DNA from: Aminidesulfovibrio sp040307135
GTDB lineage: Bacteria > Desulfobacterota > Desulfovibrionia > Desulfovibrionales > Desulfovibrionaceae
Assembly: GCA_040307135.1 (NCBI GenBank)
Contig: JAWRKD010000056.1
Span: forward strand, 1 to 33,094
Direction: 5' to 3'
DNA length: 33,094 nucleotides
Numbering within the stretch: position 1 is the first letter of the stretch; every line of letters starts with the position of its first letter. A program made the translations under genes and the position numbers. Shown in pieces: positions 24,600-33,057 of the stretch. Below the pieces are notes generated by a model. The model was given only the letters and a program-made list of their open reading frames with translations, was not told the DNA's origin and ran no database searches.

Positions 24600-25838
24600 A
24601 TGCTGCAAAGCGTTCTGGGCCTGTTCGTGCTCGTGAGCCTGTGCTGGCTTCTGAGTGAAAACCGCAAGGCCGTGCGGCTGCGGCCCGTGCTCACGGGCCT
24701 GGCCCTGCAGTTCGGCGTGGCCCTGCTGCTTTTCAGGCTGCCCGCCAGCCGGGAGGCCTTTGTCTGGCTGAACCGGGCCGTGTCGGCCGTGGAGGCCGCC
24801 ACCCGCCAGGGCACCTCCTTCGTCTTCGGCTACCTGGGCGGCGGGCCGCTGCCCTTCCAGGAAAGCTATCCCGGCTCCTCGTTCGTGCTGGCCTTCCAGG
24901 CCATTCCCCTGGTCCTGGTGGTGAGCGCCCTGTCCGCGCTGCTGTTCCACTGGCGCGTGTTGCCGGCGGTGGTGCGCTTCTTCTCCCTGATCCTGGAGAA
25001 GAGCATGGGCATCGGCGGGGCCCTGGGCCTGTCCGTGGCCGCCAACGTCTTCGTGGGCATGATCGAGGCCCCGCTCATCATCCGGCCCTATTTCGGCCGG
25101 CTCACCCGCAGCGAGCTGTTCACCTGCATGACCAGCGGCATGGCCACCATCGCGGGCACGGTCTTCATCCTTTATGCGAGCATCCTGCGCCAGGCCATTC
25201 CCGACGCCCTGGGCCACCTCCTGGTGGCCTCCATCATCAGCGCGCCGGCCGCCATCCTGGTCTCCCAGATCCTGGTCCCGGAGACCGGGGAGGTCACTCT
25301 GGGCCGCGTGGCCCCGCCGCGCACGGCCATGAGCAGCATGGACGCCGTGGCCCAGGGCACCACCGACGGCATCGGGCTGTACCTGAACATCCTGGCCATG
25401 CTCGTGGTGCTCATCGCCCTGGTGGCCCTGGCCAACTCCGTCCTGGGCCTGCTGCCGGACGTGGGCGGCGCGGCGTTCTCCCTGGAGCGGGCGGCGGGCT
25501 GGGTCCTGGCGCCCCTGGCCTGGCTCCTGGGCGTGCCCTGGGCCGAGGCCCAGACCGCCGGCTCGCTGCTGGGCGTGAAGGTGGTGCTCAACGAACTCCT
25601 GGCCTACCTGAACCTGGCGGCCCTGGAGCCGGGCGCGCTTTCGGAGCGCAGCCGCCTCATCCTGGTGTACGCCATGTGCGGCTTCGCCAACTTCGGCAGC
25701 CTGGGCATCATGATCGGCGGCCTGCGGGCCATGGCCCCGGAGCGCAGCCGCGAGGTGGCCGAACTGGGCCTGCGCAGCATCATTTCCGGATTCCTGAGCT
25801 CGTGCATGACCGGCGCGGTGGTCGGCGTACTCATCTAG
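24600..25838 (+). CDS. CNT/NupC-family concentrative nucleoside transporter
   Basis: 412 aa, about the length of NupC. The family pattern is visible in SVAANVFVGMIEAPLIIRPY, with the Gate and nucleoside-recognition core, then TSGMATIAGTVFILYA and, near the end, YAMCGFANFGSLGIMIGGL. These proteins import nucleosides with H+ or Na+. NLNILAM-type helices fill the middle. GGGGG lies 8 nt before the ATG. The next gene starts 9 nt after its stop. Exact nucleoside preference cannot be told. Confidence 0.9.
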   Translation: MLQSVLGLFVLVSLCWLLSENRKAVRLRPVLTGLALQFGVALLLFRLPASREAFVWLNRAVSAVEAATRQGTSFVFGYLGGGPLPFQESYPGSSFVLAFQAIPLVLVVSALSALLFHWRVLPAVVRFFSLILEKSMGIGGALGLSVAANVFVGMIEAPLIIRPYFGRLTRSELFTCMTSGMATIAGTVFILYASILRQAIPDALGHLLVASIISAPAAILVSQILVPETGEVTLGRVAPPRTAMSSMDAVAQGTTDGIGLYLNILAMLVVLIALVALANSVLGLLPDVGGAAFSLERAAGWVLAPLAWLLGVPWAEAQTAGSLLGVKVVLNELLAYLNLAALEPGALSERSRLILVYAMCGFANFGSLGIMIGGLRAMAPERSREVAELGLRSIISGFLSSCMTGAVVGVLI

Positions 25839-25847
25839 GAGGGGGAC

Positions 25848-26594
25848 ATGGCCTTCGTCATCCATCCCATCGTCATGGGCAGCAAGGTCTTCGACAAGGG
25901 CATGATGACCTACCAGCAGGGCTACGGCACGCCTTACGTCATCCCCATCTACTGCTGGTACCTGGAGGGCGGGGACAAGAAAATCCTCGTGGACACGGGC
26001 GAGATGCGGCCCATTCAGTCCGAGGAGCGGGAGAAGGCCCTGGGCGGCCGCATCTACACCTTCGAGCAGGGGCTGGCCCTGTACGGCCTCAAGCCCGAGG
26101 ACATCGACATCGTCATCCACACCCACCTGCACAACGATCACTGCGAGAACGACGCGCTCTGCGTGAACGCGAAGATCTACGTCCACGAGGCCGAGCTTGC
26201 GGCCATCCACAACCCGCATCCCCTGGATTACCGCTACCTGGAAGACTACATCCTGGAGCCGGAGGAGAACGGCCAGATCGTGCCCGTGACCGGCGACATG
26301 GAGATCGTTCCCGGCGTGCGCGTGGCGCACACCCCGGCCCACACCAGGGGCGGGCTCACCGTGCTTGTGGACACGGCCAAGGGCGTGGCGGCCATCACCG
26401 GCTTCTGCGTGATCATGGAAAACCTGGAGCCGCCCAAGGCCGTGCGGGCCATGGAGATGGAGGTCATCCCCCCGGGCACCTGCACCAGCCCCCAGGAGGC
26501 TTACGACACCATGCTGCGGGTCAAGGCCATGGCCGATATCCTCCTGCCCCTGCACGAGCCGCGCTTCGCGGCCATGCCCTCCATCCCGGAGTAG
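25848..26594 (+). CDS. metallo-beta-lactamase-fold hydrolase (AHL lactonase-like)
   Basis: 248 aa soluble protein. The metal motif HxHxDH is complete at 93-98 (in HTHLHNDH). His165 lies in HTPAHTRGG, and the closing His is in LPLHEP. The overall layout is like N-acyl homoserine lactonases and glyoxalase II-like hydrolases. The bridging Asp that usually follows the TG turn of the next strand is absent; the segment reads ITGFCVIMEN, with Cys187. The strong site AGGAGGGG lies before the ATG. It sits between a nucleoside transporter and an AEC carrier, so a role in handling a transported compound is as likely as quorum quenching. Confidence 0.82.
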   Translation: MAFVIHPIVMGSKVFDKGMMTYQQGYGTPYVIPIYCWYLEGGDKKILVDTGEMRPIQSEEREKALGGRIYTFEQGLALYGLKPEDIDIVIHTHLHNDHCENDALCVNAKIYVHEAELAAIHNPHPLDYRYLEDYILEPEENGQIVPVTGDMEIVPGVRVAHTPAHTRGGLTVLVDTAKGVAAITGFCVIMENLEPPKAVRAMEMEVIPPGTCTSPQEAYDTMLRVKAMADILLPLHEPRFAAMPSIPE

Positions 26595-26597
26595 GCC

Positions 26598-27509
26598 GTG
26601 GCCCAGATACTGGCGGGCATCGCCCCGATCTTCGCCCTGATCCTGGCGGGATACGGACTCAAGCGCCTGGACTTTCCGGGCGAGGCCTTCTGGCCGGACA
26701 TGGAGCGGCTCACCTACTACGTGCTTTTTCCGGCGCTCCTGGTGGACAGCCTCTCGGCCAAGGACCTGGGCGGCCTGCCCGTGGCCCTGCCGGCCCTGGC
26801 CCTGGTCCTGGCGGTCTGCGCCGCGGCCGGGCTGCTCTTCCTGGCGCGGCCCTGGCTGGGGCTCACGGGTCCGGCCTTCACCTCCGTGGTCCAGGGCGCC
26901 ATCCGGCCCAACACCTACGTGGGGCTGTCCGCGGCCGCGGCCCTACTGGGCGTGGAGGGCCTGGCCCGCTCGGCCGTGGCCCTGGTGGTGCTCATCCCCC
27001 TGGTGAACACCCTGGCGGTGGTGGCCCTCAACCGCCACGGCGAGGGCGTCTCCCGGCCCGGCGTCCGGGGCGTGCTGCGCGAGCTGGTCAAGAACCCGCT
27101 CATCCTGGCCTGCCTGGCCGGGCTCCTGCTCAACGGCCTGGGCCTGCGCCTGCCCTTCGGGCTCTCCGAGGTGGCCGCCATCCTGGGCCGGGCGGCCCTG
27201 CCCCTGGGGCTTCTGGCCGTGGGTGCGGGCCTGCGCTTCCAACTGGCCCAGACCCGGCCCCTGGCCCTGGCCTCGTTCCTGCATCTGGTCTTCCTGCCGG
27301 TCCTGGCCGCCTGGACCTGCTCCCTGCTCGGCGTGGACCCTGTTTCCCGGCTGGTGGCGGTGCTCTTCACCGCGGTGCCGGCCTCGGCCTCGTCCTTCAT
27401 CCTGGCGCGCCAGATGGGCGGGGACGCGGACCTCATGGCCGCCATCATCACCATCCAGACCGCGTTCTCGGCCCTGAGCCTGCCCCTGGCCGCGGCCTGG
27501 CTCGGCTGA
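26598..27509 (+). CDS. AEC (auxin efflux carrier-like) family transporter
   Basis: 303 aa with about ten hydrophobic helices, split in two halves around a hydrophilic loop at about 148-165. LAGYGLKRLDF, LTYYVLFPALLVDSL and the later KNPLILACLAGLLLNGLG, with VGAGL and FTAVPASASSFILARQMGGDADL, match the AEC/YfdV-type family that moves carboxylates or other organic anions. The start is GTG, 3 nt after the hydrolase stop, with GGAG 6 nt upstream. The substrate is not known. Confidence 0.88.
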   Translation: MAQILAGIAPIFALILAGYGLKRLDFPGEAFWPDMERLTYYVLFPALLVDSLSAKDLGGLPVALPALALVLAVCAAAGLLFLARPWLGLTGPAFTSVVQGAIRPNTYVGLSAAAALLGVEGLARSAVALVVLIPLVNTLAVVALNRHGEGVSRPGVRGVLRELVKNPLILACLAGLLLNGLGLRLPFGLSEVAAILGRAALPLGLLAVGAGLRFQLAQTRPLALASFLHLVFLPVLAAWTCSLLGVDPVSRLVAVLFTAVPASASSFILARQMGGDADLMAAIITIQTAFSALSLPLAAAWLG

Positions 27510-27582
27510 TCCCGGCCTTGCCTTTCTTGTCCACATCCGGCACAAGGCCTGACATCCGACGAAATCCCGCAAGGAGCGAGAC

Positions 27583-27966
27583 ATGGCTGAAGATTTCCGC
27601 ACGCTGTTGAAGGAAGCCAACCGCAGCGAGGACTGGGGCCGGTTCTTCGAGGACATCGTGGTCCAGGGGCTCATCGCTTTCACGGTCCAGGCCAGCTCGG
27701 TGCACGCCAGCACCCCGGAGGAGACCCTGGACGACCTGAACGCCTACGAGGCCTGGGAGGTGCGCCTGAGCCAGCGCGGCAAGCGCTCCCTGACCCAGAA
27801 GGGCTACGGCGCCTGGGACGAACTCTGCAAGAAGCCCTGGGCCTCGCTCTTCAGGATGCACGAACTGGACGGCATCGTGGAGGCCGAGTACGTGCCCACG
27901 GCCACGGTCCAGCAGATCTACGAGGACCTGCTGGCCTGGAAGAAGGAGCCCTGGACCGGGGATTAG
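27583..27966 (+). CDS. uncharacterised 127-aa protein
   Basis: Soluble, Trp/Glu-rich protein without a signal peptide or membrane segment. AAGGAG lies 6 nt before ATG 27583, supporting expression. An SLTQKGYGAWDELCKKPWAS stretch is the most distinctive part. I do not recognise its family. It lies 73 nt after the AEC gene and may be its own unit. Its stop codon overlaps the stop of the convergent DUF554 gene. Confidence 0.7.
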   Translation: MAEDFRTLLKEANRSEDWGRFFEDIVVQGLIAFTVQASSVHASTPEETLDDLNAYEAWEVRLSQRGKRSLTQKGYGAWDELCKKPWASLFRMHELDGIVEAEYVPTATVQQIYEDLLAWKKEPWTGD

Positions 27967-28646
27967 CCGAAAAACAGGGTCAGGACCACGACCACCAGGA
28001 GCGAAGGCAGGAGGTTGGAGAGCTTTACGCGCTTGATGTCCAAAAGCGTGAACCCGATGCCCAGAATGAGCATCCCGCCGGTGGAGGTGAGCTGGGCGAT
28101 GAGCTGCGGCGTGAAGTGCTGCTGGAAGAACCCGGCGAAGAGCGTGAGTCCGCCCTGGTAGAGCAGCACGGGCAGGAAGGAGAAGAGCACGCCCAGGCCG
28201 TAGGTGGAGGCCAGGGCCACGGCGGCGAAGCCGTCCAGGATGGACTTGGTGTAGAGCACCGTGGCGTCGCCGCGGATGCCCTCGTCGAACGAGCCCACGA
28301 TGGCCATGGCCCCGATGCAGAAGATGAGCGAGGCCGTGATGAGCCCGTCGGTGAAGCCCGTGTCCTTGGAGCGCATCATCTTTTTGAAGCGTCCGGCCAG
28401 CCGCTCGAAGAGCCCCTCCAGGTCGAGCAGTTCCCCGATGATCCCGCCCAGGAGCACGCTGAAGATCACAATGAGGATGTTCTCCACCTTGAGGGCCATC
28501 TGGATGCCGATGAGCAGGACGCAGAGGCCCAGGCCCTGGAACACGATGGTCCGGAACCGGTCCGGAAAGCGGCCGTGCAGGAGCACGCCGAGCAGGCTGC
28601 CGGCGATGATGGCCGCAGCGTTGACCAGGGAGCCGGTGGGGATCAT
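27963..28646 (-). CDS. DUF554 family membrane protein
   Basis: 227 aa with about six or seven hydrophobic helices. MIPTGSLVNAAAIIAGSLLG at the N-terminus and the SLIFCIGAMAIVGSFDEGI motif are the DUF554 (YdfK-like) hallmarks. The function of the family is unknown; a transporter has been suggested from topology. ATG 28646 is chosen because GAGGA lies 7 nt upstream and the family begins with this MIPTG-type sequence. Upstream codons run into the tRNA gene. Its TAA overlaps the TAG of the convergent 127-aa gene in TTAG. Confidence 0.88.
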   Translation of the reverse strand: MIPTGSLVNAAAIIAGSLLGVLLHGRFPDRFRTIVFQGLGLCVLLIGIQMALKVENILIVIFSVLLGGIIGELLDLEGLFERLAGRFKKMMRSKDTGFTDGLITASLIFCIGAMAIVGSFDEGIRGDATVLYTKSILDGFAAVALASTYGLGVLFSFLPVLLYQGGLTLFAGFFQQHFTPQLIAQLTSTGGMLILGIGFTLLDIKRVKLSNLLPSLLVVVVLTLFFG

Positions 28647-28726
28647 GCGTGTTTCCTCGTTGTTGCGGGCGACGCGGCGGGGATAGCAGGTCCGGGGGGC
28701 GCTGGCAAGGCGCGGAAAGCGGGCCA

Positions 28727-28756
28727 TTGACACCGCCCGCCGCGCTCCCCTATGAA
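28727..28756 (+). promoter_or_regulatory. sigma-70-type promoter of tRNA-Leu
   Basis: Consensus TTGACA (28727-28732), an 18-bp spacer and TATGAA (28751-28756). The predicted start is about 28763, a few bases before the mature tRNA 5' end. Confidence 0.65.
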
Positions 28757-28768
28757 TGAAACCCCTGT

Positions 28769-28855
28769 GCCGGGGTGGCGGAATTGGTAGACGCAGCGGA
28801 CTCAAAATCCGCCGGTCGCAAGGCCTTGAGGGTTCGAGTCCCTCCCCCGGTACCA
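28769..28855 (+). tRNA. trnL-CAA: tRNA-Leu (anticodon CAA)
   Basis: 87 nt including an encoded CCA end. Acceptor stem GCCGGGG / CCCCGGT, D-loop with GGCGGAATTGGTAGACGC, anticodon stem GCGGA/TCCGC around loop CTCAAAA, a long variable arm GTCGCAAGGCCTTGAG (class II), and T-arm GGTTCGAGTCC. The long variable arm and CAA anticodon identify leucine. It reads UUG codons. Confidence 0.95.
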
Positions 28856-28860
28856 AGGAA

Positions 28861-28892
28861 AAAAGAAGGCCCCGCCATGGCGGGGCCTTTTT
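28861..28892. terminator. bidirectional terminator after tRNA-Leu
   Basis: GGCCCCGC (28868-28875), CATG loop, GCGGGGCC (28880-28887), followed by TTTTT. The A-rich AAAAGAA on the other side also makes it a terminator for the minus-strand response regulator gene ending at 28904. Confidence 0.9.
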
Positions 28893-28903
28893 CGTGGCCG
28901 GGC

Positions 28904-30319
28904 TCAGTGTTCCTTGCCCCGGAACTCCTCGGCGTCCATGCCCAGGCGGCGCAGGATCTTCTGGAGCGAGACGCGCTCCAGGCCCGAGAGCCGGGCGGCC
29001 TGGGACACGTTGCCGCCGGTTTCATCCAGGAGCCGCTGCATGTAGGAGCGGGTGAAGTCGTCCACCATGCGGTGCTTGGCGTCCTTGTAGCTTTCCAGGC
29101 CAGGGGCCGCGAAGGGCGAGGCCCCGCCCGGGGCGTCCATGAGCCGCACCTGGGCCTGGGTCACCATGGGGCCGCGGCAGAAGACCACCAGGCGGCGCAC
29201 GAAGTTCAGGAGCTCGCGGACGTTGCCGGGCCAGGCCCGGGAGGAGAGGTAGGCCAGGGCGTCCGGGGTGAGCTCCTTGCCGCCCGTGCCGAGTTCGCGG
29301 CAGGTTTCGTGCAGGTAGTGCATGGCCAGGATCGGGATGTCGCCGGGACGCTCGCGCAGGGACGGCACGTGCACGGTGAGCACGTTGAGCCGGTAGTAGA
29401 GGTCCTCGCGGAAGGCTCCGGAGGCCACCTTGGGCTCCAGGCGCTGGTTGGTGGAGGCCAGGATGCGCACGTCCACCTTGACGTTCTCGCTGCCGCCCAC
29501 GGGCCGCACCTCGCCTTCCTCCAGGGCGCGCAGGAGCTTGGGCTGGAGGTGCGGGGGCAGGTCGCCGATCTCGTCCAGGTGCAGGCTGGAGCCGTCCGCG
29601 GCCAGGAACAGGCCTCGCCGGGGCTGGTCCGCGCCGGTGAACGCGCCCTTCACGTGGCCGAAGAGCTCGCTCTCGAGGATCTGGTCCGGGATGGCCGTGC
29701 AGTTCACGCTGACCATCTGGTTGCCGCCGCGGCGGCTCAGGGCGTGGATGGTTCGGGCCACCAGCTCCTTGCCCGAGCCGGAGTCGCCCAGGATGAGCAC
29801 GTTGTAGTCCGTGGCCGCCACGGCCTCCACCTGCCCGCGCAGCTGGCGAATGGCCGGGCTGTCGCCGATGAAGCCCAGGCGCGGGCCGCAGGAGAACACG
29901 GTCTCGCGCAGGCGGCGGTTCTCCTTGAGCAGGGCCGCGCGCTCCAGGCCCTTGGCCACCACCCGGTAGAGGCCGTCCTGGTCGATGGGTTTGGTCAAAA
30001 AGTCGTAGGCCCCGGCCTTGAGCGCGGTCACGGCCGTCTCGATGGTGCCGAAGCCCGTAAGCAGGACCACGGAGAGCTGGGGCGCCTGGGCCAGGGCCTG
30101 GTCCAGCAGGCCGAAGCCGTCCATGCCCGGCATGCGCAGGTCCGTGAGGAGCAGGGCGCAGGGCTGCTCGCGCAGGGCGGCCAGGGCCGCGGGGCCGTCG
30201 TGGCGCACGAGCACGGGGTTGTCCGGGAAGCCCTTGGCGATGAGCCGGGCCAGTCCCTTGGCGAAATCGGCCTCGTCGTCCACCACCAGGATGGCGTCAG
30301 GCGTGCGCGTCTGGGGCAT
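28904..30319 (-). CDS. NtrC-family sigma-54-dependent response regulator
   Basis: 471 aa. A receiver domain spans 8-125 with phosphoacceptor Asp60 (LTDLRMPGMDG) and Lys110 (TKP). An AAA+ domain spans about 150-380, with Walker A GDSGSGKE (178-185), the sigma-54 contact loop GAFTGA (225-230), Walker B LHLDEIGD and the SLRERPGDIP block. A Fis-type helix-turn-helix lies at about 425-460 (GGNVSQAARLSGLERVSLQKILRRLG). All parts needed to activate sigma-54 promoters are intact. Its ATG overlaps the kinase 3' end by 23 nt, with GAGGAG just upstream, so it is the kinase's partner. Its target promoters are not in this unit, unless the weak site near 10831 is one. Confidence 0.95.
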   Translation of the reverse strand: MPQTRTPDAILVVDDEADFAKGLARLIAKGFPDNPVLVRHDGPAALAALREQPCALLLTDLRMPGMDGFGLLDQALAQAPQLSVVLLTGFGTIETAVTALKAGAYDFLTKPIDQDGLYRVVAKGLERAALLKENRRLRETVFSCGPRLGFIGDSPAIRQLRGQVEAVAATDYNVLILGDSGSGKELVARTIHALSRRGGNQMVSVNCTAIPDQILESELFGHVKGAFTGADQPRRGLFLAADGSSLHLDEIGDLPPHLQPKLLRALEEGEVRPVGGSENVKVDVRILASTNQRLEPKVASGAFREDLYYRLNVLTVHVPSLRERPGDIPILAMHYLHETCRELGTGGKELTPDALAYLSSRAWPGNVRELLNFVRRLVVFCRGPMVTQAQVRLMDAPGGASPFAAPGLESYKDAKHRMVDDFTRSYMQRLLDETGGNVSQAARLSGLERVSLQKILRRLGMDAEEFRGKEH

Positions 30320-32720
30320 GCGTCTCCTCTTCTTCAGCGGCTCCGGCCACCCGGAAGCGCACGGTGAACACCGTTTCCTCCCGGCTCTGGACCTCGATGC
30401 GGCCGCCCATGTCGCGGATCAGGCCGTAGGCCACGGACAGGCCCAGGCCCGAGTTCTTGCCTTCCTCCTTGGTGGAGAAGAAGGGGTCGAAGACCCGCGC
30501 CAGGTTCTCCTCGGGAATGCCCGGCCCGTTGTCGCTCACGGTGAGCACCACCTCGCCGCTGCGGGCGTCGAGGCGGGCGGCCACGGTGATGCGGCCCGGC
30601 CGGGCGCCGCGCATCTCCTCCAGGGCGTCCATGGAGTTGATGAGGATGTTGGTCAGCACCTGCTCCACGGAGCCGTCGTCGCCCCGGATCAGGGGCAGGT
30701 CCGGCGGCAGGTCGGTGACGAGGTCCACCTTCTGGGCCGAGGCCCGCACCTGGAAGACGCGGGCCAGGAAGCTCACGGACTCGGCCAGGTTCATGGCCCG
30801 CAGGGTGGCGGGCTTGGGCTTGGCGAAGCGCATGAGGTCCAGGAGCACCTTGCGGGCCTGGAGGGTGTGGCGGATGATGATGTCCAGGTCCGCGGCGTTC
30901 TCGCTTTTGCCGTCGTTCCACAGCAGCCGGGCGTAGCAGAGGATCACGCCCAGGGGGTTGTTGATCTCGTGGGCCAGGCCCGCGGCCAGCTTGCCCACGG
31001 CCATGGCCTTCTCGCTCTGCTGGAGCCGGGCCAGCATGGTTTTTTCCATGGTGGTGTCGCGGGCATAGACGATGCTCCGGCCGCCCCGCTCCTGGGGGTT
31101 CAGGGGGTAGGCCGAGAGAGAGAGGGAGCGGCCGCCGGGCAGGATGATCTCGCGGTGCAGGGGGCCGTTCTCGTCCAGCCTGGCCTCGCGGGAAAGCTCG
31201 GGCAGGCCCAGGAGCCGCCCGGCGTCGCGGTTGTCGGCCGAAAGTTCGGCCAGGAGCCGGTGGGCCGAGGCGTTGGCGTGCACCAGCTCGCCCCCGTGCT
31301 CCAGGAGGAAGAGCGGGTCCGCGATGCCCTCGAAGATGGACTCCAGGAGCGTCTTCTGGCGCAGGAGGTTCTCCAGGGACTCCAGGTTCTCCAGCGCGAT
31401 GCCCAGCTGGCTGCTCACGGCCGTGAGCACCTCGCGCTCCTGGAGCGGCAGCATGCGCGGGGCGTCCCAGGACAGGAGCAGGGCCCCCCGGATGGATTCC
31501 GCGGCGCGCACCGGCACGGCCACGCAGCCCTCTTCGAAGAGCCCGGCCCCGTTCAAGAGCAGGCCGCGTTCCTCCAGGTCCAGGTCCAGGGCCTGGGCCC
31601 CGGGCGGCCAGACGTAGCGGTTCAGGTTGGCGAAGCAGAGGAAGGTCACGGCCTTGGCCTCGAAGCGCCCGGCCACGGCCTGCATGGCCTGGTCCAGGAG
31701 GCGCTTGCGGTCCAGGCCCTCGGTGAAGAGGGTCAGCATGTCCACGAAGAGGCGCACGTCGGCCTGGCGGGCGGCGGCCTCCTGGGTCACCTTCTGGGTG
31801 CGCTCGCGGACCTTGTGCTCCAGGTTGGCGGCATAGTCCGCCAGCTGGGCGCGGGCGTCGTGGAGGTGGTCGGCGAAGCGCTCCATGTCCGTGACCATGC
31901 CGTCGATCTCGTCGCCGAAGCGCGGGGCGCGGCCCAGGGTCTTGTCGGCCTCGGCCGGGAAGCGGCTGCGCATGATGGCCGCCAGCCGGCCGATGTTGGC
32001 CAGCATCATGCGGTCGAAGAAGAAGTGGTTCAGGGTGAGGATGAGCAGAGTGCCGAAGCCGAAGACCAGGATGAAGATCATGGTCACCCGGTGGATGGCC
32101 GCGGCCTCATGGCTCACCGGCATGGTCACCATGTCCAGGCCGTCGATCTCGTTGACCTGGCGGCCGAAGCCGCGGCTGCTGCCGTAGCGGGCCAGGAGCA
32201 CGGCCGGGGCGTCCTCGGGCCGCCCGTGGCAGACCATGCAGGAGGCCTCGAAAACCACGGGCTGGGCCGCCACGTAGTATTCCTCGCCCTGGATGGTCCG
32301 GAACTGGCTCAGGGCCTTCTGGCGCGGATTGGCCCGGAAGTGCCGGATGAGCTCCAGCTCCAGTTCGTTGGGCGCGAACTCGGGGTTGCGCGGGTTGAGC
32401 GCCACCCGGCGGTAGGTGAACTGGTCCCGGGCCATGTTCAGGTCGGACATCACCGTGCGGGTGATGAAGGACGAGGACATGGCCTCGATGATGAAGGACT
32501 CGTGGGGCAGGACCTCGTACATGGCCGGCCGCAGGGTGTCGCGCACGTAAGTCTGCACGGCCAGGAGGTTGGAGAAGACCAGCCGGGTCTTGTCCTCCAC
32601 CTCGGTCTCCATGATGGCCCGCAGGTAGGCGTAGAGCGAAAAGCTGAAGAGCAGCCCGATGCCGAGCAGGATGAGGCATTGCCGGGCGATGAGCTTGCCC
32701 TGGAGGCGGGAGTGCTTCAT
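30297..32720 (-). CDS. c-heme sensor histidine kinase (DUF3365/Tll0287-like sensor, GAF, PAS)
   Basis: 807 aa. TM1 is at about 11-36. A periplasmic Tll0287-like (DUF3365) sensor spans about 40-205 and has a c-type heme motif CMVCH at 161-165. TM2 is at about 211-232. A HAMP-like linker and coiled coil (about 235-320) follow. A GAF domain lies at about 325-445 and a PAS domain at about 455-560. HisKA phosphoacceptor His584 is in GLAHEINNPLG. The HATPase has NILINSMDAL, SDNGPGIP and GKNSGLGLSVAYG. Covalent heme in the sensor suggests it detects redox state or a gas such as NO, CO or O2 (inference). It probably phosphorylates the overlapping NtrC-type regulator. Confidence 0.94.
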   Translation of the reverse strand: MKHSRLQGKLIARQCLILLGIGLLFSFSLYAYLRAIMETEVEDKTRLVFSNLLAVQTYVRDTLRPAMYEVLPHESFIIEAMSSSFITRTVMSDLNMARDQFTYRRVALNPRNPEFAPNELELELIRHFRANPRQKALSQFRTIQGEEYYVAAQPVVFEASCMVCHGRPEDAPAVLLARYGSSRGFGRQVNEIDGLDMVTMPVSHEAAAIHRVTMIFILVFGFGTLLILTLNHFFFDRMMLANIGRLAAIMRSRFPAEADKTLGRAPRFGDEIDGMVTDMERFADHLHDARAQLADYAANLEHKVRERTQKVTQEAAARQADVRLFVDMLTLFTEGLDRKRLLDQAMQAVAGRFEAKAVTFLCFANLNRYVWPPGAQALDLDLEERGLLLNGAGLFEEGCVAVPVRAAESIRGALLLSWDAPRMLPLQEREVLTAVSSQLGIALENLESLENLLRQKTLLESIFEGIADPLFLLEHGGELVHANASAHRLLAELSADNRDAGRLLGLPELSREARLDENGPLHREIILPGGRSLSLSAYPLNPQERGGRSIVYARDTTMEKTMLARLQQSEKAMAVGKLAAGLAHEINNPLGVILCYARLLWNDGKSENAADLDIIIRHTLQARKVLLDLMRFAKPKPATLRAMNLAESVSFLARVFQVRASAQKVDLVTDLPPDLPLIRGDDGSVEQVLTNILINSMDALEEMRGARPGRITVAARLDARSGEVVLTVSDNGPGIPEENLARVFDPFFSTKEEGKNSGLGLSVAYGLIRDMGGRIEVQSREETVFTVRFRVAGAAEEEETHAPDAHA

Positions 32721-32791
32721 GGCTGCCTGTGCGGTCTCCCCGGGCCGGAGGGATTTCGGCTGCGTCGCTGCAGGCCCGGACGCGCGGCCCC

Positions 32792-32820
32792 AGGCTAGTC
32801 GTCCGGCACGGGCGCGTCAA
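32792..32820 (-). promoter_or_regulatory. candidate promoter of the heme kinase operon
   Basis: On the minus strand, TTGACG (32820-32815), a 17-bp spacer and TAGCCT (32797-32792). The -35 box is good and the -10 box is poor. The predicted leader is about 65 nt. Confidence 0.3.
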
Positions 32821-32844
32821 GGAGCCGGGAGGGGCCGGAGATCC

Positions 32845-33057
32845 TCAGCAGACCACGGCCTCCCAGGCTTCGATGTAATAGAGGCTGGTGCCGGGGTTCT
32901 TGGCCCAGGCGCAGTCGCCGTGGAAGCTCCGTTCCACGGGCCAGGGGCTCTTGACGGCCAGGGCCGAGTCCAGGCTGTCGGCTTCCACGATCTCCTGGGC
33001 CGTGGCCGAGAGGCGTCCCTGGGGGCCCCAGATGTAGCGGATCTTGTAGCGGTTCAT
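32845..33057 (-). CDS. uncharacterised 70-aa protein
   Basis: Small soluble protein, rich in aromatic residues, with two Cys (C49 in GDCAWAKN and C70 as the last residue). A good AAAGGAG ribosome site lies 7 nt before ATG 33057. The WGPQGRLSATAQEIVEA stretch is distinctive but not one I recognise. It lies 124 nt before the heme kinase and close to the contig end, so upstream partners cannot be seen. Confidence 0.6.
   Translation of the reverse strand: MNRYKIRYIWGPQGRLSATAQEIVEADSLDSALAVKSPWPVERSFHGDCAWAKNPGTSLYYIEAWEAVVC

Noticed and set aside
23289..26555. A 1088-codon open frame antisense to the transporter operon
   Set aside because: It is a shadow of GC-rich coding sequence. It is Gly/Gln/His/Arg-rich with no domain, lies opposite four clear genes, and has no supporting ribosome site.
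27515..27555. Possible terminator between the AEC gene and the 127-aa gene (GGCCTTG ... CAAGGCC)
   Set aside because: The loop is over 20 nt and there is no T-run after the second arm.
28727..28892. tRNA-Leu as an integration site for a mobile element
   Set aside because: No integrase gene and no repeated 3' tRNA fragment is visible in the window.
30018..32798. A 926-codon open frame antisense to the heme kinase and regulator
   Set aside because: Same low-complexity composition opposite two well-supported genes, so an artefact of codon bias.
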